A stretch of DNA of 35,004 nt from Bacteroidota bacterium (GCA_023423285.1 JAFAFV010000252.1:1-35004); one strand, 5' to 3'. Shown: positions 1-9,430, numbered from the stretch's first letter. A program made the numbers and translations. Notes: generated by a model not told the origin, from the letters alone.

Positions 1-494
1 ATGGGCAAATCGGTAATGGCAGTATCATTTATATTATTAAAAACAATGCCCAACTCCTGTAGTAAACCAGTTCCGCCATCAATTGTGGCGCTGCCGCCAA
101 TACATAAAATTATTTTTTCGGCACCTGCATCCAGGGCTGCTTTTATCATTTTTCCTGTACCCCTGGTATTGGCAATAAGCGGTGCATATTCCTCAGGCTT
201 TAGCAGCCGCAAGCCTGATGCATTAGCCAGCTCAATAATGGCTGTTCTATCTCTTGTCATTCCAAAGGCCGCGTCAATAGGGCATTGCAGCGCATCCACA
301 GTTTTGCATACTATCGGTTTGGCTTTAAGCTGTTGCTGCAGGATATTTCCGGTACCATCGCCGCCATCGCCCACCGGGCAGCAATATATAACACCATTAA
401 AACCGCCTTGTAACAGGCCTTCCCGAAGGGCTTCGGCCACCTCATTGGCGGGAAGGCTGTTCTTAAAAGCATTGGGTGCAAGAATAATTTGCAT
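1..494 (-). CDS. Glycerate kinase, type I (GlxK/GarK family), 3' part cut by window edge
   Basis: The minus strand reads open from ATG at 494 to the window edge, about 164 codons. The N-terminus MQIILAPNAFKNSLPANEV matches the family opening (I-A-P-x-x-F-K-x-S-L-x-A), and it is followed by PVGDGGDGTGN and later CIGGSATIDGGTG, both glycine-rich signatures of type I glycerate kinases. The family phosphorylates D-glycerate with ATP in the cytosol, usually to 2-phosphoglycerate, feeding glycolysis or serine metabolism. The start lies 11 bases after the stop of the DUF1015 gene, so the two are probably co-transcribed. The C-terminal half is outside the window, so integrity cannot be judged. The open frame on the opposite strand here is an antisense shadow. 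Confidence 0.88.
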   Translation of the reverse strand, partial: MQIILAPNAFKNSLPANEVAEALREGLLQGGFNGVIYCCPVGDGGDGTGNILQQQLKAKPIVCKTVDALQCPIDAAFGMTRDRTAIIELANASGLRLLKPEEYAPLIANTRGTGKMIKAALDAGAEKIILCIGGSATIDGGTGLLQELGIVFNNINDTAITDLP

Positions 495-505
495 GATCGG
501 ATAAC

Positions 506-1726
506 TTACAATAAATGCGTCAGCAGCCCATCTCTTAGTTTGGGCTCGAACCAGGTGCTTTTCGGAGGCATCACATTGCCACTGTCAGCAATATCAAATA
601 ATTGTTGAATCGTGACAGGGTGCAGGCTGAAAGCCACCTGCATTTCTCCGCTATCAACGCGTTTTACCAATTCATCAAGTCCACGTATGCCGCCCACAAA
701 ATCTATTCGCTTGTCAGTGCGCTGGTCTTTAATGCCAAGTATGGGGTCTAAAATATTGTTTGAAAGAATACTGACATCTAACACACCAATTGGGTCGGTG
801 GTATAAGTATCGTCTTTCGCTTGCAGATTATACCATTGCCCCTTCAGGTACATCCCAAAATGATGTAAGTGCGCAGGTTTTACAGGCTCGGAGCTTTGCC
901 GTATGTCAAAATCTTTTTTAAGCGCTGTTAAAAAATCTTCATTGGTAAGCCCATTCAAATCTTTGATCAGCCTGTTGTAATCCATAATGGCTAATTCATC
1001 TGAAGGGAAAATTCCGGTTAAAAAATATTGGGCATTTTCATTTTCGGGCAACTCTTTGCTTACTTTGGCTGCTGATGCCGCGCGGTGGTGGCCATCGGCA
1101 ATATAAGTGGCCGGTACTTTTTCTTTAAACAGGGAAGTAATGGTTTCTATAGTAGCATCATCATTTATTACCCACACGGTGTGTTTTATGCCGTCATCTG
1201 CTACAAAGTCATACGCTGGCTGGTGATGTTGCTTCCAGTTACTTACCAGTTCATCCATTTCATCCACGTTGTGATAGGCCAAAAACACTTTACCTGTTTG
1301 TGCGGATATCGTTGTCATATGATCAATGCGGTCTTTTTCTTTTTCGGGCCTTGTAAATTCATGTTTTTTGATGACGCCGGTATGGTAATCTTCCACAGCA
1401 GATATACATACCAGGCCTGTTTGGCTGCGGCCATCCATTACAAGCGTATAAATATAATAGCAAGGTTTCTCTTCAGTAATAAGTATAGCTTCTTGCTGAA
1501 ATTTTTTCAAATTATCTTTTGCTTTCTGATAGACTACCGGCGTGTGAATGTCAATGTCATCGGGCAGGTCCACTTCTGATTTTGTGATGCGCAGGAAAGA
1601 ATAAGGGTTGTCTTTTACCTTTTTTCTTGCCTCATCACTGCTTAATACGTCATAAGGTTGTGATGCTACATGTTTTGCCAGTTCTGTTTTAGGTCTTAAT
1701 GCCTTATAGGGCCTGATAGTTGCCAT
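506..1726 (-). CDS. DUF1015 family protein
   Basis: This is a 406-residue soluble protein with the hallmarks of DUF1015: an N-terminal RPYKALRP segment followed by SQPYDVLS, and the conserved motif ADGHHRAASA at residues 210-219. No signal peptide or membrane segment is visible, so it should be cytosolic. The DGHHR motif recalls the DGxHR element of ParB/sulfiredoxin-fold nucleotide-binding enzymes such as the free-serine kinase SerK. A kinase role on serine or a related small molecule is therefore possible but not shown here. The gene lies between DUF502 (35-base gap) and glycerate kinase (11-base gap), which fits a role around serine/glycerate metabolism. Family assignment is firm; function is inference. 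Confidence 0.85.
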   Translation of the reverse strand: MATIRPYKALRPKTELAKHVASQPYDVLSSDEARKKVKDNPYSFLRITKSEVDLPDDIDIHTPVVYQKAKDNLKKFQQEAILITEEKPCYYIYTLVMDGRSQTGLVCISAVEDYHTGVIKKHEFTRPEKEKDRIDHMTTISAQTGKVFLAYHNVDEMDELVSNWKQHHQPAYDFVADDGIKHTVWVINDDATIETITSLFKEKVPATYIADGHHRAASAAKVSKELPENENAQYFLTGIFPSDELAIMDYNRLIKDLNGLTNEDFLTALKKDFDIRQSSEPVKPAHLHHFGMYLKGQWYNLQAKDDTYTTDPIGVLDVSILSNNILDPILGIKDQRTDKRIDFVGGIRGLDELVKRVDSGEMQVAFSLHPVTIQQLFDIADSGNVMPPKSTWFEPKLRDGLLTHLL

Positions 1727-1761
1727 AGTACTTTTTTAAAATTTATAAAGAGCCTGCAATT

Positions 1762-2364
1762 TTAAGGCTTTCCTTCTGTTTCTACTACACCGCCGGTTAC
1801 CGTATACTTCATTGCGTCGCCGGCCGTAATATTTTCAATTGGTTTCACCCTGTCTTTTGGTAAAATATAAAGCTGCCCGGCAAAGTTGTAAGCCTGTGGC
1901 ACATACACCGCTACCATATCAGCACCCATATTAAACTTTTCCATTTCATCATCAGTTAAAAAACCTACAATCCACACGTCATTGTTAAAAACGTTGGCTA
2001 ATACGGCTTTGGTAAATTTTTTCTTTTCACCGGCAAATGCCTGGAAAAAGTCTTTTATAGATTTATATAAAATTTTAATACCAGGGGTTCGTTCCAGCCA
2101 GTGGTCAAAAAAATTGATTACACTTTCCATTATGAAATAGCTGCTGATCCACCCTACAAAAATCACAAATCCTATCACAATCAGGAAGCCGACGCCACGG
2201 TAACTTACATAGGGCCTTAAAAAGCTGTCTATCCAATCAAACACCCAAAACAAAACATAACCTGTGATTGCAATAGGCGCTATGATGAGTATGCCCTGCA
2301 TGAAGTATCGGAAAATGGTCTTAGCCAGGCCTTCTTTTTGCTTTGTAAATGAATGATATTTCAT
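1762..2364 (-). CDS. DUF502 family inner-membrane protein
   Basis: About 200 residues. Two hydrophobic segments (FMQGILIIAPIAITGYVLFW and GVGFLIVIGFVIFVGWISSY) flank a short loop, followed by a soluble domain with ERTPGIKILYKSIKDFFQAF and a VYVPQAYNFAGQLYILPKDRV stretch. This is the DUF502 layout of small membrane proteins of unknown function found in many Bacteroidota. The ATG at 2364 was chosen. An upstream GTG at 2403 in the same frame would add 13 residues not expected in the family, and it lies almost on top of the probable promoter region. The gene is divergent from the tetR operon and heads a likely minus-strand operon with DUF1015 and glycerate kinase. Confidence 0.82.
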   Translation of the reverse strand: MKYHSFTKQKEGLAKTIFRYFMQGILIIAPIAITGYVLFWVFDWIDSFLRPYVSYRGVGFLIVIGFVIFVGWISSYFIMESVINFFDHWLERTPGIKILYKSIKDFFQAFAGEKKKFTKAVLANVFNNDVWIVGFLTDDEMEKFNMGADMVAVYVPQAYNFAGQLYILPKDRVKPIENITAGDAMKYTVTGGVVETEGKP

Positions 2365-2510
2365 ACCCCGCAAGATACTGCTTGCCTTTAATTGTAATAC
2401 CACCGCAGTACAAATATTTTACCCTGCTTTTTAGTCCGTTCACCGAGTAAATGATTTTTGTTTGCTAAACACATATTAATCTTGCGCCCTATAATAAAGA
2501 AAAATTTGCT

Positions 2511-2538
2511 GGAAACTTTGGTAACTTATAAAGTTTCC
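2511..2538. promoter_or_regulatory. Candidate TetR operator (9-bp perfect inverted repeat)
   Basis: GGAAACTTT at 2511-2519 and AAAGTTTCC at 2530-2538 form a perfect inverted repeat with a 10-base spacer. It covers the -33 element and most of the spacer of the promoter in front of the TetR gene. TetR-family dimers commonly bind such palindromes and repress their own operon, so this is the best operator candidate. Binding itself is inference. Confidence 0.6.
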
Positions 2539-2547
2539 TTAGTTTCG
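2517..2547 (+). promoter_or_regulatory. Candidate Bacteroidota promoter of the efflux operon
   Basis: TTTG at 2517-2520 is followed after exactly 19 bases by TAGTTTCG at 2540-2547, which matches the Bacteroidota -7 box TAnnTTTG at all but one fixed position. The ATG of the TetR gene is only 12 bases further on, implying a very short leader. Confidence 0.6.
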
Positions 2548-2559
2548 CTCCCTCAAAAA

Positions 2560-3180
2560 ATGGACACTCAACAGGAAAATAAAAAAAGAATAGCCGAAAA
2601 AGCGCTGGAGCTCTTTATCATGTATGGCATTCGTAGCGTGAGTATGGATGTAATTGCAACATCGCTTGGAATGAGCAAAAAGACCATTTATAATTATTAT
2701 ACAGATAAAGATGGGCTGGTGCTTGATGTGGTAGAAAGGGTTCTGAATAAAAATTGCCAGGACAACATGGCTGATGAACATGCAGCTAAAAATGCTGTGC
2801 AAGAATCATTTATGGCTATCGAGCGCACCTCAGAGCTATTTAGCAGCATGAACCCTGTGGTAATGTTTGATCTTGAAAAATACCACCCGCGTGCGTATAA
2901 GGTATTTGTAAACTACAAGCAGGATTTTCTTTATAATGCCTTAAAAAAGAATATTGAAGACGGTATAAAGGATGGTCTTTACAGAGCTGATCTGAACGTG
3001 GAATTGATCGTGAGGTTCCGCTTGCAAACGGTACTTTTGGCATTCATTCCCGAAATGCATGCAGATACCGGCCTGGCAAAAACCAATGAAGAACTTTTTT
3101 ATCTTTTTTTATACGGATTGTCAACACCAAAAGGATATCAGTTTATTAATAAATACAGAAAAGAACGTTTAAAATTCTAA
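2560..3180 (+). CDS. TetR/AcrR family transcriptional regulator of the RND operon
   Basis: 206 residues from the ATG at 2560 (MDTQQENKKRIAEKAL). The N-terminal helix-turn-helix is clear: KALELFIMYGIRSVSMDVIA, then TSLGMSKKTIYNYYTDKDGL, the typical TetR recognition-helix region. The remainder is a divergent helical ligand-binding domain. An in-frame extension back to 2458 would run through the promoter and the inverted repeat and is rejected. Only 5 bases separate its stop from the TolC-like gene, so regulator and pump form one operon. It probably represses the operon through the palindrome just upstream until a pump substrate binds. The ligand is not predictable. Confidence 0.9.
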   Translation: MDTQQENKKRIAEKALELFIMYGIRSVSMDVIATSLGMSKKTIYNYYTDKDGLVLDVVERVLNKNCQDNMADEHAAKNAVQESFMAIERTSELFSSMNPVVMFDLEKYHPRAYKVFVNYKQDFLYNALKKNIEDGIKDGLYRADLNVELIVRFRLQTVLLAFIPEMHADTGLAKTNEELFYLFLYGLSTPKGYQFINKYRKERLKF

Positions 3181-3185
3181 CGGGA

Positions 3186-4541
3186 ATGAAAGGAAACACG
3201 CTATGGCTTATTATAATTGCATTGTTCGCTGGTAATTATATACAGGCCCAACAAACAGAACAAACGCCCCCGCAAACTCACCATTTCTCTTTACAGGAGG
3301 CCCTTAACTATGCCGAAAAAAATAATGTGCAGGTAAAGAATGCTTTGTTGGAAATACAACTGCAAGAGCAGGTAAACAGAGAAGTAACAGGGATGGCTTA
3401 TCCGCAAATAAGCGCGTCGGGACAGCTTACATACAATGCCAAATTGCCGGCAAGCCTGGTGCCTGCTGAATTTTTTGGCGGCCAGCCGGGAGAATTTGCA
3501 AGACTGGTTTTTGGTGTGAAATGGACATCAACCGGCGGCGTATCACTAAGCCAGATTTTATTTGACGGACAGGTTTTTACCGGCCTTCAGGCACGCGAAA
3601 GTCTTATAGAATTGAGAGAAAAAAATGCTGAACTTACCAAAGAGCAGATCAGGGCCAATATTACAAAAATTTATTACCAGCTTGTTGTAAGCCGCAGACA
3701 AATTGAACTGATAGATTCAAATATTGCCCTTATTAATAAATTGAGGCATGATATAAAAATTATGTATGACAATGGCTTTGCTGAAGGCCTAGATATAGAC
3801 AGGCAGAACGTTACGCTTGCCAATTTGCAATCAGCAAGAACAACCGCGCTAAATCAAATCAGTAACGGTTACCTTGGCTTAAAAGTGTTGATGGGCATGC
3901 CGGTTCAGGATGAATTGGTGCTTACAGATGAACTGACCGACGACACAATTAAAGAAGGTGTGCTGGAAGCTGCTACTTTTGATTTCACCCAGCGCAGAGA
4001 TTACCAGGTAGCGCTGCTGGGCGTAACACTTGGCGAATATGATGTTCAACGATACAGGTACAGTAAATTACCGCAACTTTCATTAAGTGGTTATTACAAC
4101 CAGATGGCTCAAAGTAACAAGTTTGATATTTTCTCGGGCCATTCTTACTGGTCGCCGGTAAGCGCTATATCGTTAAATCTCAGAATCCCGATTTTTACCG
4201 GCTTTTCCACAAACGCTAAAATCGAACAGGCAAAGATCAGGCTGCGGCAGACAGAAAACAATATTGAAGCGCTTAAGCTGAACATCAACAGAGAGATACA
4301 GGAAGCAGTTAACAACTTTAAATCAGCCATCCAGAATCTCGACTACCAACGTACGAATATGGAACTTGCTACAAAGGTGTACAATCAAACAAAAAAGAAA
4401 TATGAAATAGGCACCGGCTCGCAGCTTGAAATTAACCAGGCTCGTATTGAACTGGAAACGGCTCAGACAAATTATTACAACGCGTTGTACAACGCCATTG
4501 TTGCTAAGGTTGATTTCTTAAAAGCAACCGGAAAACTCTAA
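3186..4541 (+). CDS. TolC-family outer-membrane efflux channel
   Basis: 451 residues with an N-terminal signal peptide (MKGNTLWLIIIALFAGNYIQ, cleavage near AQA/Q). The typical TolC-family opening FSLQEALNYAEKNN follows, and the rest consists of two repeats of long amphipathic helices with short beta segments. In this family three copies form an outer-membrane barrel with a periplasmic alpha-tunnel that docks to an adaptor and an inner-membrane pump. Both partners follow immediately downstream (28 and then 32 bases between coding regions), so this is the outer-membrane exit of a tripartite RND system. The length is usual for the family and nothing looks broken. Confidence 0.92.
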   Translation: MKGNTLWLIIIALFAGNYIQAQQTEQTPPQTHHFSLQEALNYAEKNNVQVKNALLEIQLQEQVNREVTGMAYPQISASGQLTYNAKLPASLVPAEFFGGQPGEFARLVFGVKWTSTGGVSLSQILFDGQVFTGLQARESLIELREKNAELTKEQIRANITKIYYQLVVSRRQIELIDSNIALINKLRHDIKIMYDNGFAEGLDIDRQNVTLANLQSARTTALNQISNGYLGLKVLMGMPVQDELVLTDELTDDTIKEGVLEAATFDFTQRRDYQVALLGVTLGEYDVQRYRYSKLPQLSLSGYYNQMAQSNKFDIFSGHSYWSPVSAISLNLRIPIFTGFSTNAKIEQAKIRLRQTENNIEALKLNINREIQEAVNNFKSAIQNLDYQRTNMELATKVYNQTKKKYEIGTGSQLEINQARIELETAQTNYYNALYNAIVAKVDFLKATGKL

Positions 4542-4569
4542 ATACAACGAAACAATTAAAAGGTATTTT

Positions 4570-5769
4570 ATGCAAAGAATTTTTAAAACAATCTTCATCT
4601 TTAGCCTTGTGGTTTTTATGGCAGCCTGCGGCGGCGCCAAACAAAAGGGAAAACTTGGTGATAAGAAAGTGGAACTTGAAAAACTGAAAAAAGAGCAAAA
4701 GCAATTGAGCGACAGGATTGCTGCACTGGTAGAAGAAATAGAGCAGTTGGATTCAACTGCCGTTACTGCCAAACTGGTAACGCTTGAAACAGTTGGCGGT
4801 GGGGCCTTTAATCATTACATTGATCTGCAGGGAAAGATTGATGCAAAAAAAACTGCCTACGTAGCGCCTAAAATGCCAGGTGTGGTGCGTGCCATTTATG
4901 TGCAAAAAGGAAATTATGTAAACAAGGGTCAAACCCTATTAAAACTTGATGATGCAATAGCGCGCCAGCAGGTAACTGCAGCACAGCAGCAAACCGGCGT
5001 AATCAAAGCCCAGCTTAACCTGGCTAAAACTGCATTGCAACGTCAGCAGAATTTGTGGGATAACAATATTGGTACTGAAATGCAGGTGATACAGGCAAAA
5101 ACAAATGTAGAAACCTTAACAAGCCAGTTGCGTGCAGCAGAAGCGCAGGTGAACCTTGCCAGGGAGCAATTGAATTTCTCTAATGTTAAGGCAGATATAA
5201 GCGGTACTATAGATGAAGTAAACGTGCGCGTGGGAGAACAGTTTACAGGCGTTTCAGCCACGGGCCCGCAAATTTCAATTGTAAATACATCAGTTTTAAA
5301 ACTGGTGGTACTGGTGCCAGAAACTTATATTGGCTCAGTAAAGGTGGGTACACCCATTGTGGTGACACTGCCTGATGCCAATAACCGAACCATCAACACC
5401 ACGGCTTCTGTTGTAAGTAAACTCATTGATCCTTCTTCAAGAACATTTACCGTTGAAGCCAATGTTCCTTCTGATCCTTCTATCAGGGCCAATCAAATTG
5501 CCAAAGTTCAAATACAGGAATATTCAAGAGGCGATGCCATTACCATTCCATTAAATACTTTACAAACAGATCAGGAGGGTAAATACGTAATGGTGGCCGT
5601 ACCTGAAAATAACAAACTGGTAGCACGAAAAAAACGTGTGATAGCCGGCAACCTTTCTGGTGACAGGCTTGAGATCAGGTCCGGACTTTCAGCCGGAGAC
5701 AGGGTGATTGCACAGGGCGTGGAAAGCGTATACGAAGGCCAGGTGATTACTACAGAGCCTTTACTGTAA
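4570..5769 (+). CDS. RND efflux periplasmic adaptor (membrane fusion protein), lipoprotein
   Basis: 399 residues. The N-terminus is a lipoprotein signal peptide ending VFMAAC, with Cys20 as the likely lipidated residue, followed by GG. A short charged coiled coil (about residues 26-62) comes next, an extension common in Bacteroidota adaptors. The biotinyl-lipoyl half-motif GVVRAIYVQKGNYVNKGQTL, a helical hairpin rich in Q/A/L (about 130-205), and the beta-barrel and membrane-proximal domains follow. The product should be anchored in the inner membrane and link the permease to the TolC-like channel. The lipobox and the operon position make the call secure; the transported substrate is unknown. 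Confidence 0.93.
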   Translation: MQRIFKTIFIFSLVVFMAACGGAKQKGKLGDKKVELEKLKKEQKQLSDRIAALVEEIEQLDSTAVTAKLVTLETVGGGAFNHYIDLQGKIDAKKTAYVAPKMPGVVRAIYVQKGNYVNKGQTLLKLDDAIARQQVTAAQQQTGVIKAQLNLAKTALQRQQNLWDNNIGTEMQVIQAKTNVETLTSQLRAAEAQVNLAREQLNFSNVKADISGTIDEVNVRVGEQFTGVSATGPQISIVNTSVLKLVVLVPETYIGSVKVGTPIVVTLPDANNRTINTTASVVSKLIDPSSRTFTVEANVPSDPSIRANQIAKVQIQEYSRGDAITIPLNTLQTDQEGKYVMVAVPENNKLVARKKRVIAGNLSGDRLEIRSGLSAGDRVIAQGVESVYEGQVITTEPLL

Positions 5770-5801
5770 CATTTTTGCTACAAACGGACTAAAAAAATTG
5801 T

Positions 5802-8800
5802 ATGAGTGCTTTAGAAAATTTTACAAATAAATTTAAGGAATTTAAGCCCACCTCCTGGGCGGTTACAAACCGTACTACAATCTATTTTTTAATATTGATT
5901 GTAACCATCATGGGTGTGCAAAAATTCATCACCCTTCCCAAAGAAAGTTTCCCGGAGGTAAAGATACCCTACGTGTTTGTGCAAACTGTATACGCCGGTA
6001 ATACGCCAATGGATATTGAAAACCTGGTAACGCAGCCGCTGGAGAAAGAAATTAAAGGTATCACCGGTGTAAAGATTGAAAAGCTGACGAGTACTTCTTA
6101 CCAGGATCTTTCTTTAATAGTTGTGGAGTTTGGTACCAATGTAAGAATAGAAGACGCGTTGCCAAAAGTAAAAGACGCGGTGGATAAGGCTCGTAGCGAA
6201 CTGCCTACCGATCTTACGGTTGAACCAACAGCTATGGAGTTCAACCTTTCGGAAATACCCATCATGTCGGTAAACGTAAGTGGTAACTACGATCCCCTGC
6301 AATTAAAAAAGTATGCAGATGACTTGAAAGACCGGCTTGAAGAAATTGCACAGATTACGCGTGTTGACTTGGTGGGTGCGCCGGAAAGAGAGTTTCAGGT
6401 AAATGTAGACAATCTAAAAATGCAGGCAGCAGGCGTAAGTTTTAATGATATAGCGAATGCCATCAGGTATGAGAACATTGACATTTCGGGCGGCCAGCTT
6501 GAAGTGGGCAATATGCGGCGCAACCTGCAGCTAAAAGGGCAACTGAAAAATGCGTATGATATTCAAAATATTGTTGTAAGAAACAGCCAGGGCAACCCCA
6601 TTTACTTAAGAGATATTGCATCAGTAAAAGATACGGTGCGTGAAACCGAAAGCTACGCGCGGCTGAATGGCAAAAATGTTATTACCCTTAACATTGTAAA
6701 AAGAAGTGGTGAAAACCTGATTGCCACTGCAGATGCTGTAAAAGAAATTTCAGAAGAAGTGCGCAGCACACAGTTTCCTAAGGATGTAGCGATTACCATT
6801 TCGGGCGATCAAAGTATCAATACTGAAGCGTCTTTTAATGAGTTGATTAACTCCATCGTGATAGGGTTTATACTCGTATTGGTGATACTGATGTTTTTCA
6901 TGGGCGTTACCAACGCGTTCTTTGTAGCACTAAGCGTGCCTTTAAGTATGTTTGTTGCATTCATTTTCCTCCCTTTTGGCGAGTTGCTGATCGGCAACGA
7001 CATCACGCTAAACTTCATGGTTCTTTTTGCATTGCTCTTTGGGCTTGGTATTATTGTGGATGACGCCATTGTGGTAATTGAAAATACCCACCGCATTTTT
7101 GTAGAAGCCAAAGGCGGCATCACTTCAGTAAGGGCTGCAAAAATGGCCGCCGGAGAAGTATTTGTACCGGTATTATCAGGTACCCTCACCACGCTGGCGC
7201 CATTTATACCGTTAATGTTTTGGCCGGGTATGATCGGTAAGTTCATGGTCTACCTGCCGTTAATGCTTATTTTCACCCTATCGGCTTCGCTTTTGGTGGC
7301 ATTTATTATGAACCCGGTTTTTGCTGTGGACTTCATGAACCATAAAGACGATGATCATTCTTACCGTGGTGAAAAAGGCAAAATATTTAAACGCCCATTC
7401 TTTATTGTAGCCGTTATTCTGGGTGTTTTATTCGATATTTTGGGGTTTGCAACCAACACGCCGTCGCTGCTTTTTATAGGTAACCTCGCGCTGTTTATAG
7501 CGTTAATGGGTGTGTTGAACGCTTACTTCTTTGAAGGATGGGTACACCAGTTTCAAAACCGCGTGCTGCCCTGGATCATGAACCATTATGAAACCCTTCT
7601 GAACTGGGCATTGAAAGGTTGGAGGCCAGTGTATCTTCTTTTAGGAACGATAGGGCTACTGCTGTTTACCTTTATCATATTCGGCATATCTGCCGCAGCG
7701 GGTAGAAATAAAGTAGTATTCTTTCCTGATAATGAACCCAACTTCGTATACGTATACCTCAAGTTGCCGGTAGGAACTAATGTTGATTACACAGATTCTA
7801 TACTGCGCCAGTTAGAAACGCGTGTAGAAGGCGTGCTTGGGAAAAACAATCCGCTGGTAGAAAGCGTTATTTCCAACGTAGCCGTTGGTGCATCTGAACA
7901 AAGCATGGGTGCCAGCGGCGGCACCAGGCCAGAGTTGGGGCGTATTCAAATTTCTTTTGTACCGTTTGAAGAGCGGCATGGAGAATCAACCACACCTTAT
8001 CTTGATTCCATCCGTAAAGTGATCAAAGGCATTCCCGGAGCAGAAATTACGGTAGATAAAGAACAGTCAGGTCCTCCAACAGATCCCCCGGTAAATATTG
8101 AGGTTTCCAGCGAGAACTTTGAAAACCTGTCAGCAACAGCTGTGAAACTGAAAAATTATCTTGATAGTGTTAGCATCAAAGGTATTGAAGAATTAAAAAT
8201 GGATATTGACCTGTCAAGCCCTGAAATAACATTAAAAGTAAACCGTGAAAAAGCGCTGATAGAAGGAGTGTCGTCAGCACAAGTAGGCCAGCAGATCCGC
8301 ACCGCTCTATATGGCTTGGAAGCAAGCAAAATTAAAGAAGGCGATGAAGAATATAAGATACAGATACGTAACAATGAATTGCAGCGTAAAAATCTTTCTG
8401 ACCTTTTGAATATGAGCATTGCTTTCAGAGACATGGCTACGGGTATGTTTAAGAGTGTACCTATTGTATCGCTGGTAGATGTGGATTTTACAAATACGCT
8501 TGGTAGCGTGCAGCGCATCGATCAGAAGAGGACCATCACGCTGAAGAGTGCGCTGCTATCGGGCTACACGGCTCCTGCTGTAAATGCGGAGATCACAAAA
8601 GCGCTCAACCAGTTTCATAGTGCGGATGATGTGACCATTACCCAAACCGGTGAAGGTGAGCAGCAAAAAGAAACATCCGACTTTTTGGGTGTGGCATTTA
8701 TCGGTGCAGTATTGCTGATCATTTTAATTCTTGTATGGCAGTTCAACTCTATGGGTAAAGCAACTATTATTCTTACCGAGATCGTGTTCAGCATCATTGG

Positions 8801-9407
8801 TGTGTTGCTGGGCTTTACCATCTTTGGTATGACGGTTTCAACTGTAATGGTGGGTGTAGGTATTTTAGGCTTAGCCGGTATTGTAATCAAAAACGGTATT
8901 CTTGTAATAGAATTTGCAGATGAATTGCGGGAACGCGGCATTAAAACCAGAGATGCCGTTATACAGGCTGGTAAAATACGTATCATACCTGTATTATTAA
9001 CTGCTGTAGCAGCCATAACTGCGCTGTTCCCCCTGGCAATTGGGTTTAATATTAACTTCTACACTATGTTCGCGGAGTTTAATCCCCGCATATTTTTTGG
9101 TGGATCAAGCGTATCATTCTGGGGGCCGCTTTCGTGGACGATTATTTTCGGTTTAATTGTGGCGTTCTTCCTTACACTGGTAATGGTGCCTGGTATGTAT
9201 TTGATTTATGAAAGGCTGAAGCGCCCCATGCGCCGTACTTTTGGTGGCAGATGGATCTCCTTTTTGGGCATACCGCCATTCACAATCATCTTTGGCTTCC
9301 TGATGATCATCAGCAGCTATATACAAAAGCGCAAGGTAGAAAAGCGCAGAAGAAAACTTGCAGACAATGATAAAGTAAACGAAACTTTTATCAGTAGCTG
9401 GTTTTAG
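5802..9407 (+). CDS. RND efflux permease (AcrB/HAE1-like)
   Basis: 1201 residues, longer than the roughly 1050 of AcrB. The proton-relay helix GLGIIVDDAIVVIENT carries the paired aspartates D420-D421, and PLEKEIKGITGVKIEKLTS is the conserved first periplasmic motif. Two large periplasmic domains and the second membrane half (IVIKNGILVIEF) are complete. Two additions stand out: an extra hydrophobic pair between the halves (about residues 530-575), and a further hydrophobic segment plus basic tail (about 1150-1201) after the usual last helix. The protein uses the proton gradient to drive drug, lipid or metal efflux through the adaptor and TolC partner encoded upstream. The substrate cannot be told from the sequence. 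A strong hairpin terminator follows the stop. Confidence 0.95.
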   Translation: MSALENFTNKFKEFKPTSWAVTNRTTIYFLILIVTIMGVQKFITLPKESFPEVKIPYVFVQTVYAGNTPMDIENLVTQPLEKEIKGITGVKIEKLTSTSYQDLSLIVVEFGTNVRIEDALPKVKDAVDKARSELPTDLTVEPTAMEFNLSEIPIMSVNVSGNYDPLQLKKYADDLKDRLEEIAQITRVDLVGAPEREFQVNVDNLKMQAAGVSFNDIANAIRYENIDISGGQLEVGNMRRNLQLKGQLKNAYDIQNIVVRNSQGNPIYLRDIASVKDTVRETESYARLNGKNVITLNIVKRSGENLIATADAVKEISEEVRSTQFPKDVAITISGDQSINTEASFNELINSIVIGFILVLVILMFFMGVTNAFFVALSVPLSMFVAFIFLPFGELLIGNDITLNFMVLFALLFGLGIIVDDAIVVIENTHRIFVEAKGGITSVRAAKMAAGEVFVPVLSGTLTTLAPFIPLMFWPGMIGKFMVYLPLMLIFTLSASLLVAFIMNPVFAVDFMNHKDDDHSYRGEKGKIFKRPFFIVAVILGVLFDILGFATNTPSLLFIGNLALFIALMGVLNAYFFEGWVHQFQNRVLPWIMNHYETLLNWALKGWRPVYLLLGTIGLLLFTFIIFGISAAAGRNKVVFFPDNEPNFVYVYLKLPVGTNVDYTDSILRQLETRVEGVLGKNNPLVESVISNVAVGASEQSMGASGGTRPELGRIQISFVPFEERHGESTTPYLDSIRKVIKGIPGAEITVDKEQSGPPTDPPVNIEVSSENFENLSATAVKLKNYLDSVSIKGIEELKMDIDLSSPEITLKVNREKALIEGVSSAQVGQQIRTALYGLEASKIKEGDEEYKIQIRNNELQRKNLSDLLNMSIAFRDMATGMFKSVPIVSLVDVDFTNTLGSVQRIDQKRTITLKSALLSGYTAPAVNAEITKALNQFHSADDVTITQTGEGEQQKETSDFLGVAFIGAVLLIILILVWQFNSMGKATIILTEIVFSIIGVLLGFTIFGMTVSTVMVGVGILGLAGIVIKNGILVIEFADELRERGIKTRDAVIQAGKIRIIPVLLTAVAAITALFPLAIGFNINFYTMFAEFNPRIFFGGSSVSFWGPLSWTIIFGLIVAFFLTLVMVPGMYLIYERLKRPMRRTFGGRWISFLGIPPFTIIFGFLMIISSYIQKRKVEKRRRKLADNDKVNETFISSWF

Positions 9408-9430
9408 CGCATCGTTCGATTTATTAATAA

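Noticed and set aside
1..504. Long open frame on the plus strand
   Set aside because: It is antisense to the glycerate kinase, whose minus-strand frame has clear family motifs; the plus-strand translation is low-complexity and resembles nothing.
2458..2559. N-terminal extension of the TetR regulator
   Set aside because: It would be translated from DNA that carries the promoter and operator; the HTH protein normally starts near MDTQQEN.
6809..7246. Open frames antisense to the RND permease (also 8156-8518 and 8615-9016)
   Set aside because: They lie wholly within the conserved permease gene and have no motifs of their own.
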